Shown: positions 8,430-17,358 of the stretch, in pieces | How the letters are laid out: each line of letters opens with the position of its first letter | Position numbering within the stretch: the stretch's first letter is position 1 | Source: Streptomyces sp. CB00455 | GTDB lineage: Bacteria; Actinomycetota; Actinomycetes; Streptomycetales; Streptomycetaceae | Assembly: GCF_001905445.1 (NCBI RefSeq) | Contig: NZ_LIVQ01000001.1 | Location: 62,001 to 126,000, forward strand | Reading direction: 5' to 3' | DNA length: 64,000 bases | Program-made: the position numbers and the translations under genes | The notes under the pieces: model-generated | The model's database searches: none | What the model was told of the DNA's origin: nothing | What the model saw: only the letters and a program-made list of their open reading frames with translations

Positions 8430-9329
8430 ATGCAATTGGACTTGAATCTGCTGACCGTGCTGGACGCCCTGCTCGAAGAGGGCAGTGTGATGGGCGCGGC
8501 CGAGCGGCTGCACCTGTCTTCGCCTGCGGTCAGCCGCACGCTGGGCCGGCTTCGCGCCGTCACCGGGGACGACATCCTGGTGCGCACCGGCCACTCGATG
8601 GCTCCCACCCCGTACGCGGTGTCGGTCCGGGAGGACGTTCACCGTCTGGTCAGGCAAGCACACGAAGTGCTCTCCCCGGTCCGTGAGCTGGATCTGGCCG
8701 GGATGCAGCGCACCTTCACGATCCAGTGTCACGACGCGGTGGCCGCGGCACTGGTACCGGTACTGGTCGGGAGGATCCAGCAGCGGGCGGGCGGGGTGCA
8801 GCTGCGGGTGCTGGCGGAGAACCCCGTCGACACCGACGACCTGCGACACGGCCGTGTGGATCTGGAACTCGGCGGCGGCAGGCCCAGTCTGCCCGAGTTC
8901 CGGTCCGAGCCGCTCGGTGACGATCGGCTCGTCGTGGCGATGCGCGCGGACCACCCTTGTGCCGCCGGACTCGACCTGGCCTCCTACGCGGCGCAGCCGC
9001 ATGTGGTGATCTCCCGGCGTGGCCGCCTCACCGCGCCGATCGACGACGTGCTGGCCGCCGAGGGCCTGCGGCGCCGGGTGGTCGCGGCGGTGGCGACGGT
9101 GTCCACCGCCCTGCAGATCGCCGCCCGTGGCGATGCGCTGGTCACCTGCACGGCGCTCCTCGGTCGGCCGCTCATCGAGGCGTTCGGGCTCCTCGCCCTG
9201 CCCCTGCCGATCGAGTCCCCGGCGGCGACGATCAACTGCAACTGGCACCAGCGCTACGATTCCGACCCCGCCCACGCCTGGCTGCGTGAGCAGGTCCGGG
9301 CGTCGCTCGAGGAGATCACCGCCTGCTGA
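8430..9329 (+). CDS. LysR-family transcriptional regulator
   Basis: A 299-residue regulator. Residues 1-65 form the LysR winged helix-turn-helix, starting MQLDLNLLTVLDALLEEGSV and including the AAERLHLSSPAVSRTLGRLR recognition helix. Residues about 90-295 are the periplasmic-binding-protein-like effector domain. The protein resembles the NodD/PcpR-type subgroup in its first helix. It is transcribed away from the inositol-phosphatase-like gene, and the 55-base gap must hold both promoters and the operator. It most likely controls that gene and itself. The effector is unknown. Confidence 0.9.
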   Translation: MQLDLNLLTVLDALLEEGSVMGAAERLHLSSPAVSRTLGRLRAVTGDDILVRTGHSMAPTPYAVSVREDVHRLVRQAHEVLSPVRELDLAGMQRTFTIQCHDAVAAALVPVLVGRIQQRAGGVQLRVLAENPVDTDDLRHGRVDLELGGGRPSLPEFRSEPLGDDRLVVAMRADHPCAAGLDLASYAAQPHVVISRRGRLTAPIDDVLAAEGLRRRVVAAVATVSTALQIAARGDALVTCTALLGRPLIEAFGLLALPLPIESPAATINCNWHQRYDSDPAHAWLREQVRASLEEITAC

Positions 9330-9363
9330 CCCCTGCGCCCACGCCGCCTGCCGACCACTTCGC

Positions 9364-9972
9364 CTATTCCGCCAGTGGCAGGGCCACGGCTCCGGGAAAG
9401 CCAGGCGCCTCGGCTTCGTCGAGCATCGCCGCCGCGACGGTTTCCCGGCTGACCTTCGCCGCGAGGTCCAAGGGAGGCGCGGCCTCCAGGCCGACCGTGC
9501 GCCGACGGGGGCTTTCCAGCCCGTCGGTGAGCATCCCGGCGTGGAAGACGGTGCCTCCGGCCGCGAGAACGGTGTTGTCGGCTGCGACCTTGTCCGCGAG
9601 CCGGTCGCCCAGCACCTTGGCGAGCATGCCCGCGGCCTCTCCCGCCACTTCGGCCGACTGGCCCGTGCCGTAGGCACCGAGCCAGATGACGCGCCGCGGG
9701 CCGGCGGCGACGACGGCCCGGGCGCCGGTCAGGAGTGTCCCGGCCCGGTCCGTGCCGAGCGCGGAGAGGACCACGGAATCCCCGTCCACGACGGCGGCGA
9801 TACCGGCGGCGTCGTTCACGTCGCCCGCCACTTTGCGCAGGTTCGGGGAGTCGGGCAGGGCGATCCGCTTGGGATCACGCGCGATGGCGGTCACGGTGTG
9901 GCCACGTCGCAGGGCCTGTCGGGTGAGGGCGATTCCGGTCTGGCCGGATGCCGCGAGGACGGTGAGGTTCAT
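9364..9972 (-). CDS. NAD(P)H-binding NmrA/SDR-like protein
   Basis: A 202-residue single-domain Rossmann protein. The N-terminus MNLTVLAASGQTGIALTRQA carries the GxxGxxG-type dinucleotide loop of atypical short-chain dehydrogenases (NmrA/SDR_a5-like). A SALGTDRAG turn and a VIWLGAYGTG strand follow. The Tyr-x3-Lys catalytic pair of classical SDRs is not obvious, so it may be a redox sensor or a flavin/biliverdin-reductase-like enzyme. It has no RBS; the promoter places transcription at or next to the ATG, so the message is likely leaderless. An inverted repeat over the -35 suggests control by a small repressor. Confidence 0.8.
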   Translation of the reverse strand: MNLTVLAASGQTGIALTRQALRRGHTVTAIARDPKRIALPDSPNLRKVAGDVNDAAGIAAVVDGDSVVLSALGTDRAGTLLTGARAVVAAGPRRVIWLGAYGTGQSAEVAGEAAGMLAKVLGDRLADKVAADNTVLAAGGTVFHAGMLTDGLESPRRRTVGLEAAPPLDLAAKVSRETVAAAMLDEAEAPGFPGAVALPLAE

Positions 9973-9979
9973 GCCGAGA

Positions 9980-10008
9980 ACGCTAGGGAACCCATCCCTT
10001 AACATCAA
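9980..10008 (-). promoter_or_regulatory. Promoter for the NmrA-like gene, leaderless
   Basis: Reading leftwards: -35 TTGATG (10008-10003), a 17-base spacer, -10 TAGCGT (9985-9980), then TCTCGGC and the ATG at 9972. Transcription should begin at or one base from the A of the start codon. The coding sequence has no ribosome site, which agrees. Confidence 0.6.
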
Positions 10009-10028
10009 GTGCATGTATCTGACTTGAT
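10004..10028. promoter_or_regulatory. Inverted repeat overlapping the -35, likely operator
   Basis: ATCAAGT (10004-10010) and ACTTGAT (10022-10028) form a perfect 7-base inverted repeat separated by 11 bases. It covers the -35 of the leftward promoter. The spacing and AT-rich halves suit a dimeric winged-helix repressor such as HxlR or MarR, but no intact regulator gene lies to the right. Confidence 0.5.
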
Positions 10029-10255
10029 AAGTTACCCAGACGCAATTGAGCCGGACGGGGGGCGGAGCCCACTGCGTGGGCACCTGTGGGGCATGCGGGA
10101 TGAACACCGATATCTGCCACGGGAATTCGCTGATCGTGTCGGCAGGCGGTGTGATCTCGGAGGCCGCCCGGGCCGGGCCGCCGAGACCCAGAGCAGTCGA
10201 ACCCGGTTGTCAGCGTCCATCACCACCCCTCGGGGTGACGTCGGAAAAGGCTTCA

Positions 10256-10462
10256 GCCATCCGCCGGGAGCGCCGTACCGAGCTCCACGACGCGTTCGTC
10301 TCCCTCACCTGCGGCCTCATCCGCTGGCGACGCCTCAACGAACCGGCCGCGTCATCGTGTTACGAGTTCCAGCCGCCCGGACGGGCGGAAACAGCTCTTC
10401 TCGGGGTGCAAGATCTGATTCCGGTCGTCCTCCTGGACGTGGCCGCGGGCGGGCTGAAATGA
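10256..10462 (+). pseudogene. Scrap of an IS5-type transposase C-terminus
   Basis: The frame contains RRERRTELHDAFVSLTCGLI followed by RWRRL, which resembles the last 30 residues of Streptomyces IS5-family transposases (RxDIHEAFxxLxCALIxWRxL type). The catalytic part is absent and the following 35 residues are unrelated. No terminal repeats were identified. The surrounding 10029-10507 stretch has no other recognisable gene. Confidence 0.4.
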
Positions 10463-10507
10463 TCTCGCGCTGCACTCATCTCACTCCACCTGCGCGAAGG
10501 CCACAAC

Positions 10508-11959
10508 GTGTTGACGCCACATCAGCCCCGTACGTCCCCTTCCTTCCGGCATACCGGCTGGGTCGCCGCGCTCGCGGTGGCGGTCCTCGCCATACCGGTA
10601 CTCGGCACCCCGGCAAGCGCCGCGGCTCCGGGAGACCCGGCCACCGCGTCCTCTTTCAACCTCAAGTCCGGGCCGGACCTGAGCGGCGAGGTGGCCGCTC
10701 TGAAGGCAGCTTTGCCCACGCATGGAGTCCAGCCTCTGCTCGACCAGGGCAACCGGATCGCGAGGACCGGCGCGTCGTGCACCGCGGACCCCTTCGGCAC
10801 GGGTGACGACGGCGCGGTACTCACTGCGGCCAGGAAGCTCTGCTGGGACGGGGGCGACGCCGACACCGAAGAATGGATCCCGCAGGGCATCACGGGTGTT
10901 TCGGACGCCCAGGCCGACGAGCTGTGGGGAAGTCGCAAGCCGCTGGTCACCGCCTGGTACGACAAGGCGAGCGCCGGCCTGTGCGCGACGGATCCCGGCA
11001 CCTGCCCCGACAAGGGCGTCCGACTGTCCTTCCTGGACCCGGACACGCCGGTGACAGGTGCCCCCGACGGTCGCCGCTACCGCCATGTACTGCTGGCCGA
11101 GCCCTACTTCAATTCCTACGGCCACGCCTCCTACAAGGCGATCGACCTCCACGCCGGAGGCATCGCCTGGTACAAGAACTACCTCTACGTCGCGGACACG
11201 ATGAACGGTCTGCGGGTCTTCGACATGCGCTCCATCCTGGATCTCAACCCCGACCAGAACGCCTCGGTGGACGACACCACGCTCGACGGCCTGAAGAGCA
11301 ACGTCACGGACGAGAGCAAGATCGGCCGCCAGAGCAACGTCTATTACAGCCACACCTACCGGTACGTGATGCCGCAGGTGGCGTCATACAAGTTCGTCGC
11401 CGCCCAGGGCAACTCCGCGGCGGGGACCTGCGTAGCCACGGGCGCCCCCAAGGCTTCGTACATCTCCATCGACCGCAGTGCCGTCGCGGCTCCGGCACTG
11501 ATCATGGGCGAGTACTGCAATTCGGACACCGCCAACCCGCAGAAGGGGCGCGTCGGGGCGCTTCCCGTCGATGACGCCACGGGCCTGCTCAAAACGACCA
11601 CCGGGACGGTCACCGCGACTTCGGCGTTCTACCTGCCGCGGGATCTGACCCAAGGCGCCGCCCGGTACAACGGCATGTACTACTTCAACCGCAGCTACCT
11701 CGACCACAGCGGAAGCCTGCGCCGGGCCACCGTCACCGGCGGACGTCTGGTGGACTACGGGAACAACATCTCCAACGCCGTGGGCCCCGAGGACCTGTAC
11801 ATCGAGCACGGCCAGGGCGTGTTGGGCGGCGGCACCCAGTACCTCTGGTCGCTGACGGAGCACCGCGCGGACGGTACGGCGGGCTGCACCGACGCAGGCT
11901 CTCCGTGCGGACGGGTGATCTACGCGCACCGGCTGAGTGACGTCCTGGCCCGTCCGTAG
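10508..11959 (+). CDS. Secreted protein of unknown function, beta-propeller-like
   Basis: A 483-residue exported protein. Residues 1-40 are a Sec signal (Arg/His-rich start, WVAALAVAVLAIPVLG core, ASA cleavage). The rest has many short strands with Tyr/Asp-rich turns, such as HAGGIAWYKNYLYVADTMNG, GIRVFD-like LRVFDM, and YNGMYYFNRSYL, which suggest a beta-propeller like those of LVIVD or Ig-less sugar-binding proteins. I do not recognise a named family or catalytic motif. GTG at 10508 follows GAAGG. Upstream is a transposase scrap; downstream is a VOC gene 191 bases away. Confidence 0.75.
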   Translation: MLTPHQPRTSPSFRHTGWVAALAVAVLAIPVLGTPASAAAPGDPATASSFNLKSGPDLSGEVAALKAALPTHGVQPLLDQGNRIARTGASCTADPFGTGDDGAVLTAARKLCWDGGDADTEEWIPQGITGVSDAQADELWGSRKPLVTAWYDKASAGLCATDPGTCPDKGVRLSFLDPDTPVTGAPDGRRYRHVLLAEPYFNSYGHASYKAIDLHAGGIAWYKNYLYVADTMNGLRVFDMRSILDLNPDQNASVDDTTLDGLKSNVTDESKIGRQSNVYYSHTYRYVMPQVASYKFVAAQGNSAAGTCVATGAPKASYISIDRSAVAAPALIMGEYCNSDTANPQKGRVGALPVDDATGLLKTTTGTVTATSAFYLPRDLTQGAARYNGMYYFNRSYLDHSGSLRRATVTGGRLVDYGNNISNAVGPEDLYIEHGQGVLGGGTQYLWSLTEHRADGTAGCTDAGSPCGRVIYAHRLSDVLARP

Positions 11960-12150
11960 CGGCTGCGACTTCGGTGGGCCGCACCCACCCCCTGGAACAC
12001 CCGAAGGGCATATACGACGCGCCAACGCGCCGTGCTCGCGGCCGGGTGTCCGGGCCGGCTCCGGGCTCGGCGGGGCGGGGAGCGGCCTCTCGACGGCCTC
12101 GGAATCCCCCCGGGGAACGAGCAGTTGACCCCCTTTGGTAGGGTGCGCCG

Positions 12151-12579
12151 ATGTCATCGGTCAAGAAGTTCCAAGTCACCTTCGACTGCGCGGAACCTGA
12201 GCGTCTCGCTCGCTGCTGGTGCGAGGTGTTGGGGTACGTCGTCCCGCCGCCACCGGAAGGGTTTGCCACTTGGGACGATTTCAAGCACTCGTTGCCGCCT
12301 GAGCAGCAGGACGCATGGTTTGCCTGTATTGATCCCTCAGGTGTGGGACCGCGACTGTACTTCCAGCGCGTCCCCGAAGGGAAGGCCGCCAAGAACCGAC
12401 TGCATCTTGACGTGCGGGTCGGCACCGGACTCGTGGGGGAAGAACGCCTCGCCGCACTTGAGGCCGAGTGCGCACGACTGGTCCCGCTCGGCGCGGTGCA
12501 CGTGCAGACGCTGTATGACGGCCATGATGCGTGCATCCCGATGCAGGACATCGAGGGCAACGAGTTCTGTCTCGATTGA
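12151..12579 (+). CDS. VOC (glyoxalase-like) family protein
   Basis: A 142-residue protein with the glyoxalase/bleomycin-resistance-like fold: an opening beta strand KFQVTFDCAEPERLARCWCE, a middle strand LYFQRVPEGKAAKNRLHLDV with the conserved N/H pair, and a C-terminal DIEGNEFCLD strand with the metal-ligand-type Glu. This is the Glyoxalase_6 type that is common in actinomycetes and usually of unknown substrate. A TAGGGT box 6 bases before the ATG hints at a leaderless transcript. It is convergent with the decarboxylase gene 84 bases downstream. Confidence 0.8.
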   Translation: MSSVKKFQVTFDCAEPERLARCWCEVLGYVVPPPPEGFATWDDFKHSLPPEQQDAWFACIDPSGVGPRLYFQRVPEGKAAKNRLHLDVRVGTGLVGEERLAALEAECARLVPLGAVHVQTLYDGHDACIPMQDIEGNEFCLD

Positions 12580-12663
12580 ACGGCCTCCGGGCCGCCGGGG
12601 TAAGAGACCGCCGTCTGACGCGACGGCCGGCCGCTGCGCCGGGCGGCCGAGCGATTCCAGGTC

Positions 12664-15009
12664 TTACTCGCCACCGGCCGAGGCGTGCCCGTCCTGGCGG
12701 ACGCATTCGATGAGGTAGTCGCCGGTGCGGGGGTCGATGGTGACACCGTGTGCTTCGCTGTGGAAGCCGGGGAAGGCGCGGTCGAATGCCTCCAGTGCTC
12801 CGAGGTAGCGCAGGACCGGGCCGTCGGGGGTTCCGAGTGCTTCCCCGGGCATCAGGACGGGGATTCCGGGCGGGGTGACGGTGACCATGGCGGCGGCCAC
12901 CCTGCCGGCGGCTTCGGCGAGGGGAAGTCGTTCGGTTCCTCCGCGGATCAGCTGCTGGTAGCAGGCCTGGGGCGGGACGACCGGTTCGGGCAGGTCCTGG
13001 AAGGCGGTGTCCAGCGCGTCGATCAGTTCGGCCCGGGTGAGGTGTTCGTGCATCTCCTGGCACAGCGTGCGCAGGGTCGTGCCGCTGTAGCGCTGCGGGT
13101 GGCGTTCGACCAGGTGGGGCAGTACTTGCCGCAGCGGGGTGTCGGCGTCGTGGAGGGCTTTGAAGTCCATGAGGGCGTCCATCAGGGTGCCCCATTTGCC
13201 TTTGGTGATGCCCATGGAGAAGAGGACGAGCGTCGTGTAGGTGTCGGTCTTTTCCACGACGATGCCCCGGTGGGCGAGGTAGGCGGTGAGGATGCGTGCG
13301 GGAATGCCCCACGAGTCGGATTCCCCGCGGGCGTTGACGCCGGGGCAGGTCAGCGTCACCTTGATGGGGTCCAGCAGGCACTGCCCCTTGCTCAGTCCGG
13401 GGAAACCGTGCCACTGCGCGTCGGGGTCGAGCTCCCAGCAGCGGGGGTCGCTGGCCAGGAGCGCCGGGGAGGCGTCGGCGAAGGGGAGGGTGGTCCCGTC
13501 GGCGGGGTCGGTGACGGTGTCGGGCTGCCAGACGCCGAAGAACCACGGCAGCCGGTCTCCGGCCTCCGCGATCCGGCGCCCGGTGCGGACGACGGCCTGC
13601 CGGAACCGGATCGCTTCGGTGACCGCCTCGTTGACCAGCCACTCTCCTTGTGGACCGTCCATCATCGCGGCAGCCACGTCCAGGGAGGCGAGCACCGGGT
13701 ACAGGGCTGAAGTCGTGCCGTGCATCATGAACGCCTCGTTGAACCGGTGGTGCTCGACCGGCGCCCTGGGCGAGGACTTCACGTGCACCATGGCACTCTG
13801 CGACAGGGCGGCCAGCAGCTTGTGCGTGGACTGGGTGGCGAAGACCGTGGGGCGTTCCGCACCCTCGAACGTGTCCGGGCCCACGGCCATGCCGTACCGG
13901 CCGGCGTAAAGGGGGTGGAAGCGGGCGTAGGCGAACCAGGCTTCGTCGAAATGCAGACGAGGAGTGCTGGGGGCCAGGGCACGCGCGGTCTGCACGGTGT
14001 CATAGCACAAACCGTCGTAGGTCGAGTTGGTGATCACCGCGTACTGGGCGTGGGGGGACACCGCCTCTGGGGTCAGCGGGTGGGCTGCGATCCTGGCGGC
14101 CACCGCGGCGGGCAGGGTTTCACTGGCGGGCAGAGGTCCGGCGAGGCCGTATCCGTTGCGGGTCGGGACGAGGTAGACCGGGCGGGCACCGGAGATCACC
14201 AGTCCGTGCAGCACCGACTTGTGACAGTTGCGGTCCACCAGCGCGATCTCGTCGGCGGTGACGCAGTAGTGGCCCACCATACGGTCGGCCGTGGAGTCAC
14301 CATGCAGCACGAAGTAGGTCCGGTCGGCACCGAAGACGCGTGCCGCGTTGCGCTCGGCGTCCCCGATGGGACCACTGTGCTCGAAGAGGGAACCCAGCTC
14401 CTCCACCGAGATCGACAGGTCGGTGCGGAAGAGCCGCTCACCGTAGTAGTCGAAAAACGCCCGGCCCACGGGGGACTTCAAGAACGCCACCCCGCCGGAG
14501 TGCGCCGGTGTGTGCCAGGAGTACTCGTGGGCGTCGTCGAAGCGTCGCAGCGCTTTGAAGAACGGCGGCAGGACGGATTCGCCGTAGGCGCGTGCCGCAT
14601 TGAAGACACGGCCGGCGATGAAGGACGGCGTGTCCTCCAGGGGCCAGATGTAACCGACGGCGGTCTCGGCCACCCACAGGGGCAATCGATCCAGTCCGTG
14701 GTCGGACTCATCGCTCATCACGACGAAGACGGGCAGCGCCGTGAACCGGCCGGTGATCTGCCGCAGGACTGCCCCTCCCCCGGCGTCGGCGTCTGCGTCC
14801 CTCTCGGACGGCAAGTCCCAGGCGACGACCGCGGCCGTCAGGCCCGCCTCGGTACGCAAGGCGGCGCAGGCCCCCTCGACCGTCCGCGCCCAGCGCACTT
14901 CCAGCCCGCGGTTCTCCAGCTCCTTGCCGATCCGCCGCAACTGGTCACCGGCGACGCCCCCGCTCAAGGGGTCCTCACGCAGGGCCAACAGGACACTACC
15001 GTTCGACAT
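12664..15009 (-). CDS. Orn/Lys/Arg decarboxylase family protein (PLP, fold type I)
   Basis: A 781-residue decarboxylase of the large bacterial ornithine/lysine/arginine family. Residues about 1-125 form the N-terminal flavodoxin/receiver-like wing domain. The PLP domain follows; Lys397 in QSTHKLLA is the Schiff-base lysine, and HFDEAWFAYARFHPLYAG ahead of it holds the PLP-ring Asp. The C-terminal third contains DPIKVTLTCPG and the small domain. It would decarboxylate a basic amino acid to a diamine, in acid tolerance or polyamine supply. GGGAG precedes the ATG at 15009. No amino acid/diamine antiporter is adjacent, unlike the enterobacterial acid-resistance operons. Which substrate it uses cannot be told. 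Confidence 0.9.
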   Translation of the reverse strand: MSNGSVLLALREDPLSGGVAGDQLRRIGKELENRGLEVRWARTVEGACAALRTEAGLTAAVVAWDLPSERDADADAGGGAVLRQITGRFTALPVFVVMSDESDHGLDRLPLWVAETAVGYIWPLEDTPSFIAGRVFNAARAYGESVLPPFFKALRRFDDAHEYSWHTPAHSGGVAFLKSPVGRAFFDYYGERLFRTDLSISVEELGSLFEHSGPIGDAERNAARVFGADRTYFVLHGDSTADRMVGHYCVTADEIALVDRNCHKSVLHGLVISGARPVYLVPTRNGYGLAGPLPASETLPAAVAARIAAHPLTPEAVSPHAQYAVITNSTYDGLCYDTVQTARALAPSTPRLHFDEAWFAYARFHPLYAGRYGMAVGPDTFEGAERPTVFATQSTHKLLAALSQSAMVHVKSSPRAPVEHHRFNEAFMMHGTTSALYPVLASLDVAAAMMDGPQGEWLVNEAVTEAIRFRQAVVRTGRRIAEAGDRLPWFFGVWQPDTVTDPADGTTLPFADASPALLASDPRCWELDPDAQWHGFPGLSKGQCLLDPIKVTLTCPGVNARGESDSWGIPARILTAYLAHRGIVVEKTDTYTTLVLFSMGITKGKWGTLMDALMDFKALHDADTPLRQVLPHLVERHPQRYSGTTLRTLCQEMHEHLTRAELIDALDTAFQDLPEPVVPPQACYQQLIRGGTERLPLAEAAGRVAAAMVTVTPPGIPVLMPGEALGTPDGPVLRYLGALEAFDRAFPGFHSEAHGVTIDPRTGDYLIECVRQDGHASAGGE

Positions 15010-15465
15010 GACGCTCCCTACCCGCGGCGGCTCCAGCTGACACGCCAAGTGTCGAGTGCACGTGCCACCGACCAGACCGGAAACCGGCACCATCACCCAT
15101 ACGAGGGTCGCCACACCTGCAGGGCCATGCCGCGAATCTCTCCGCGTCTCCCCGCCCTGTGGTGGGAGTTGACACCAAGGGGCTGCGGAGCCGGATCCGG
15201 GCCCCCGACGCAGCACGGTGAGAGCTGGTCGCCGACGAAAGGCACGGCAAGCGGGCGCAGCGGACGATGTACCGGACGCACCTGCGCGAAGGTGGTGCGC
15301 CGGCCGACTGATGGGACGCCCCGGTGGCGTTCGGGGCGCGGGCCGAGCCGGCGACCGTGGTCCTGCACCTCAGTGACCCTCCTCGCACCCGTGAACCCTC
15401 GTGCGCACGGGAGGTCTCGCGCGCCGGACGGCAGATTCTGGAAGTCTCGCGAAATCCCCTTGCTC
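15010..15465. other. Intergenic region; one short possible remnant
   Basis: A plus-strand stretch ending at 15311 reads ELVADERHGKRAQRTMYRTH and then a stop, with a stop codon just before it; it looks like the tail of a lost gene. Otherwise the region should contain the decarboxylase promoter (leftwards from about 15060) and upstream DNA of the ArsR-like gene. Nothing else was recognised. Confidence 0.3.
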
Positions 15466-15489
15466 AATGGTCAAGGATCGTTGACCATT
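15466..15489. promoter_or_regulatory. Inverted repeat upstream of the ArsR-like regulator, likely its operator
   Basis: AATGGTCAA (15466-15474) and TTGACCATT (15481-15489) form a perfect 9-base inverted repeat with 6 bases between. It ends 6 bases before the regulator's ATG, so the dimer would sit on the promoter or on the transcription start. This suits autorepression together with the exporter gene behind it. Confidence 0.65.
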
Positions 15490-15495
15490 GCTCAC

Positions 15496-16035
15496 ATGGA
15501 TACCGATGATCTTCCCGAGACGTTTCACGTCACCACTGACGAGCAGCTGCGCGCCGTCTCCAATCTCACCCGTCACCGGATCATGGCCGTGCTCCGCTTC
15601 GAGCCGGCGACGATCACGCAGATCGCCGAGCGGGTTGGCCTCGCGAAGGGGAGTTCCAGCTATCACGTGCGGCTGCTGGAGCGGGCCGGCCTGGTGAAGG
15701 TGGTACGGACACGGAAGGTCCGGGGGGTCACCGAGCGGTACTACGCGATGGCCGCGCGGGCGATCGCGCTGCCGGACCCGGGCGAAGGCGGCCCGGATGT
15801 GCTGATGCGGCATGCGGTGGCGGATCTGGAGGCGTCGCCGGCGGATGGCGTGCGACACGTGCGGATGGCGCACCTGCGGCTGACCGAGGAGCAGTTCGCG
15901 CAGCTGGGGGCGCGGTTGCAGGCTCTGGCGGACGAGTACCGGGAGCTGTCCGATCCGTCGCTGCCGGACGCGTCTCTCGTCTTCGCGCTGTTCCGGCCGG
16001 CGCCACGCGAGCAGGCGGACGGGGACTCCAAGTGA
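15496..16035 (+). CDS. ArsR-like winged-helix transcriptional regulator
   Basis: A 179-residue regulator. Residues about 15-85 hold a winged helix with the ArsR-type pattern: LRAVSNLTRHRIMAVLRFEP, then TITQIAERVGLAKGSSSYHV as helix-turn-helix, then a wing with VRTRKVRGVTERYY. No metal-binding Cys cluster is present, so the signal is probably an organic compound. The C-terminal half is helical and likely forms the dimer and binding site. No RBS is seen before the ATG at 15496, so the message may be leaderless. Its stop overlaps the start of an MFS exporter (GTGA), which makes that exporter the obvious target. Confidence 0.85.
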   Translation: MDTDDLPETFHVTTDEQLRAVSNLTRHRIMAVLRFEPATITQIAERVGLAKGSSSYHVRLLERAGLVKVVRTRKVRGVTERYYAMAARAIALPDPGEGGPDVLMRHAVADLEASPADGVRHVRMAHLRLTEEQFAQLGARLQALADEYRELSDPSLPDASLVFALFRPAPREQADGDSK

Positions 16036-17327
16036 ACCAAGGGGCCAGGAAGCTGCCGCCCGGATTCGGACGGCTGTGGACCGCACAGACGATCTCCTCG
16101 CTCGGTGACGGGGTGACGCATGCCGCGCTGCCGCTGCTCGCGTTGACGTTGACGCGGGATCCGATGGCGCTCGCCGTCGTCACGGCCGCAGGGACGCTGC
16201 CGTGGCTACTCTTCGGGGTGCTCGGCGGTGCGCTGGTGGACCGCTGGGACCGCCGGCGCACGATGTGGCTCGCGGACACGGTTCGTGCGGTGCTGCTCGG
16301 GATATCCGCAGGAGCCGCCGTGCTCGACGTGCTGAGCATTCCACTGCTCGCGGCCGTCGCCTTCCTGCTCGGCCTCGGCGGACTCTTCTTCGATACGGCC
16401 GCCACGGCCTACCTGCCGGATCTGCTGGGCCGCGACCCCGCACTCCTGGAGCGCGCCAACTCCCGTCTGCGCGTCGCGCAGACCGCCATGTCCGGCTTCG
16501 CGGGGCCGCCTGCGGGCAGTGTGCTGCTCGCACTCGGGCGGGCGGTTCCGCTGCTCGCCGACGCGCTGTCGTTCATGCTCTCCGCACTGCTCGTACGTGC
16601 GCTGCCCGCCATGCCCCGGCCCGTGCCGGTGGTCCGCGAGTCGCTGCTTCGGCAGGCGCGGGCGGGGGCCTCGTACGTCTTCCGGAACCGGTTGCTGCTC
16701 GGACTCGCGCTCCGTCCGGCGGTCGGGAACGTCGCCTTCCTCGCTGTGGAGACCGTCCTCGCCCTCTTCGCGCACGACCGCCTCGGCATCGACACCTATG
16801 GCTTCGGCCTGCTCCTCACGGCGGAGGCCACCGGCGGCCTGCTCGGTGCAGGCATCGCCTCCTACCTCGGCCGACGACTCGGCACCGGCACCGCACTGAC
16901 CTGCACAGCCGCTGTCGAAGGGCTTGCCATCCTGGGCCTGGCAGCTGCCCCGAACCCGTACGTGGCCGGGCTGGCGCTCGCCGTCTGCGGGGCCGGCATG
17001 GGCGCCACGATGGTGCTCGGGCCCTCCCTCCGGCAGGCGATCGTCCCGGCCCACCTCATGGGGCGGGTCGCCTCCACCTCCCGCATGCTGGCCATGTGCG
17101 CCGCCCCCGTCGGGGCCTTCCTCGGCGGCTGGCTGGCCACCGCCTACGACATCCGCACCCCGCTCTACGCCGCCGCCGTCCTCCTCCTGGCGATGACGGC
17201 CGTCACGGCATCCATGACCGGCAACCGCCGGGTCGAAGCGGCGCTGCGTGCCGCCTCCCCGGCCGGCGGTCCAGATCACCCGGCATCCAAGGACCCCGCC
17301 CAGGAGAACGCATCCGACGTGTTGTGA
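16032..17327 (+). CDS. MFS exporter, EntS-like drug/siderophore family
   Basis: A 431-residue membrane protein with 12 predicted helices in two halves. The loop after helix 2 reads GGALVDRWDRRRTMWLAD, the MFS motif A region of the EntS/macrolide-efflux-like group (G-x3-D-R-x2-R). Motif-like repeats recur after the central loop. The GTG start overlaps the regulator's TGA by one base, so translation is coupled. The pair is a typical single-component resistance cassette: repressor plus proton-driven exporter at the cytoplasmic membrane. The substrate is unknown. A strong hairpin overlaps its stop codon. Confidence 0.88.
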   Translation: MNQGARKLPPGFGRLWTAQTISSLGDGVTHAALPLLALTLTRDPMALAVVTAAGTLPWLLFGVLGGALVDRWDRRRTMWLADTVRAVLLGISAGAAVLDVLSIPLLAAVAFLLGLGGLFFDTAATAYLPDLLGRDPALLERANSRLRVAQTAMSGFAGPPAGSVLLALGRAVPLLADALSFMLSALLVRALPAMPRPVPVVRESLLRQARAGASYVFRNRLLLGLALRPAVGNVAFLAVETVLALFAHDRLGIDTYGFGLLLTAEATGGLLGAGIASYLGRRLGTGTALTCTAAVEGLAILGLAAAPNPYVAGLALAVCGAGMGATMVLGPSLRQAIVPAHLMGRVASTSRMLAMCAAPVGAFLGGWLATAYDIRTPLYAAAVLLLAMTAVTASMTGNRRVEAALRAASPAGGPDHPASKDPAQENASDVL

Positions 17328-17358
17328 CGCCCGCCGCGAAGGCGTCACAACACGTCGG
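17314..17358 (+). terminator. 18-base-pair hairpin at the end of the ArsR-MFS operon
   Basis: The 18 bases 17314-17331 (starting CCGACGTGTTG) pair perfectly with 17341-17358 around the loop CGCCGCGAA. The left arm includes the exporter's TGA at 17325-17327. The unusual perfection and the overlap with the stop codon point to an efficient intrinsic terminator. Confidence 0.85.

Noticed and set aside
13720..15495. A long frame running through the decarboxylase in antisense into the ArsR gene
   Set aside because: Only the part from 15496 has a domain; the rest is antisense to the decarboxylase.
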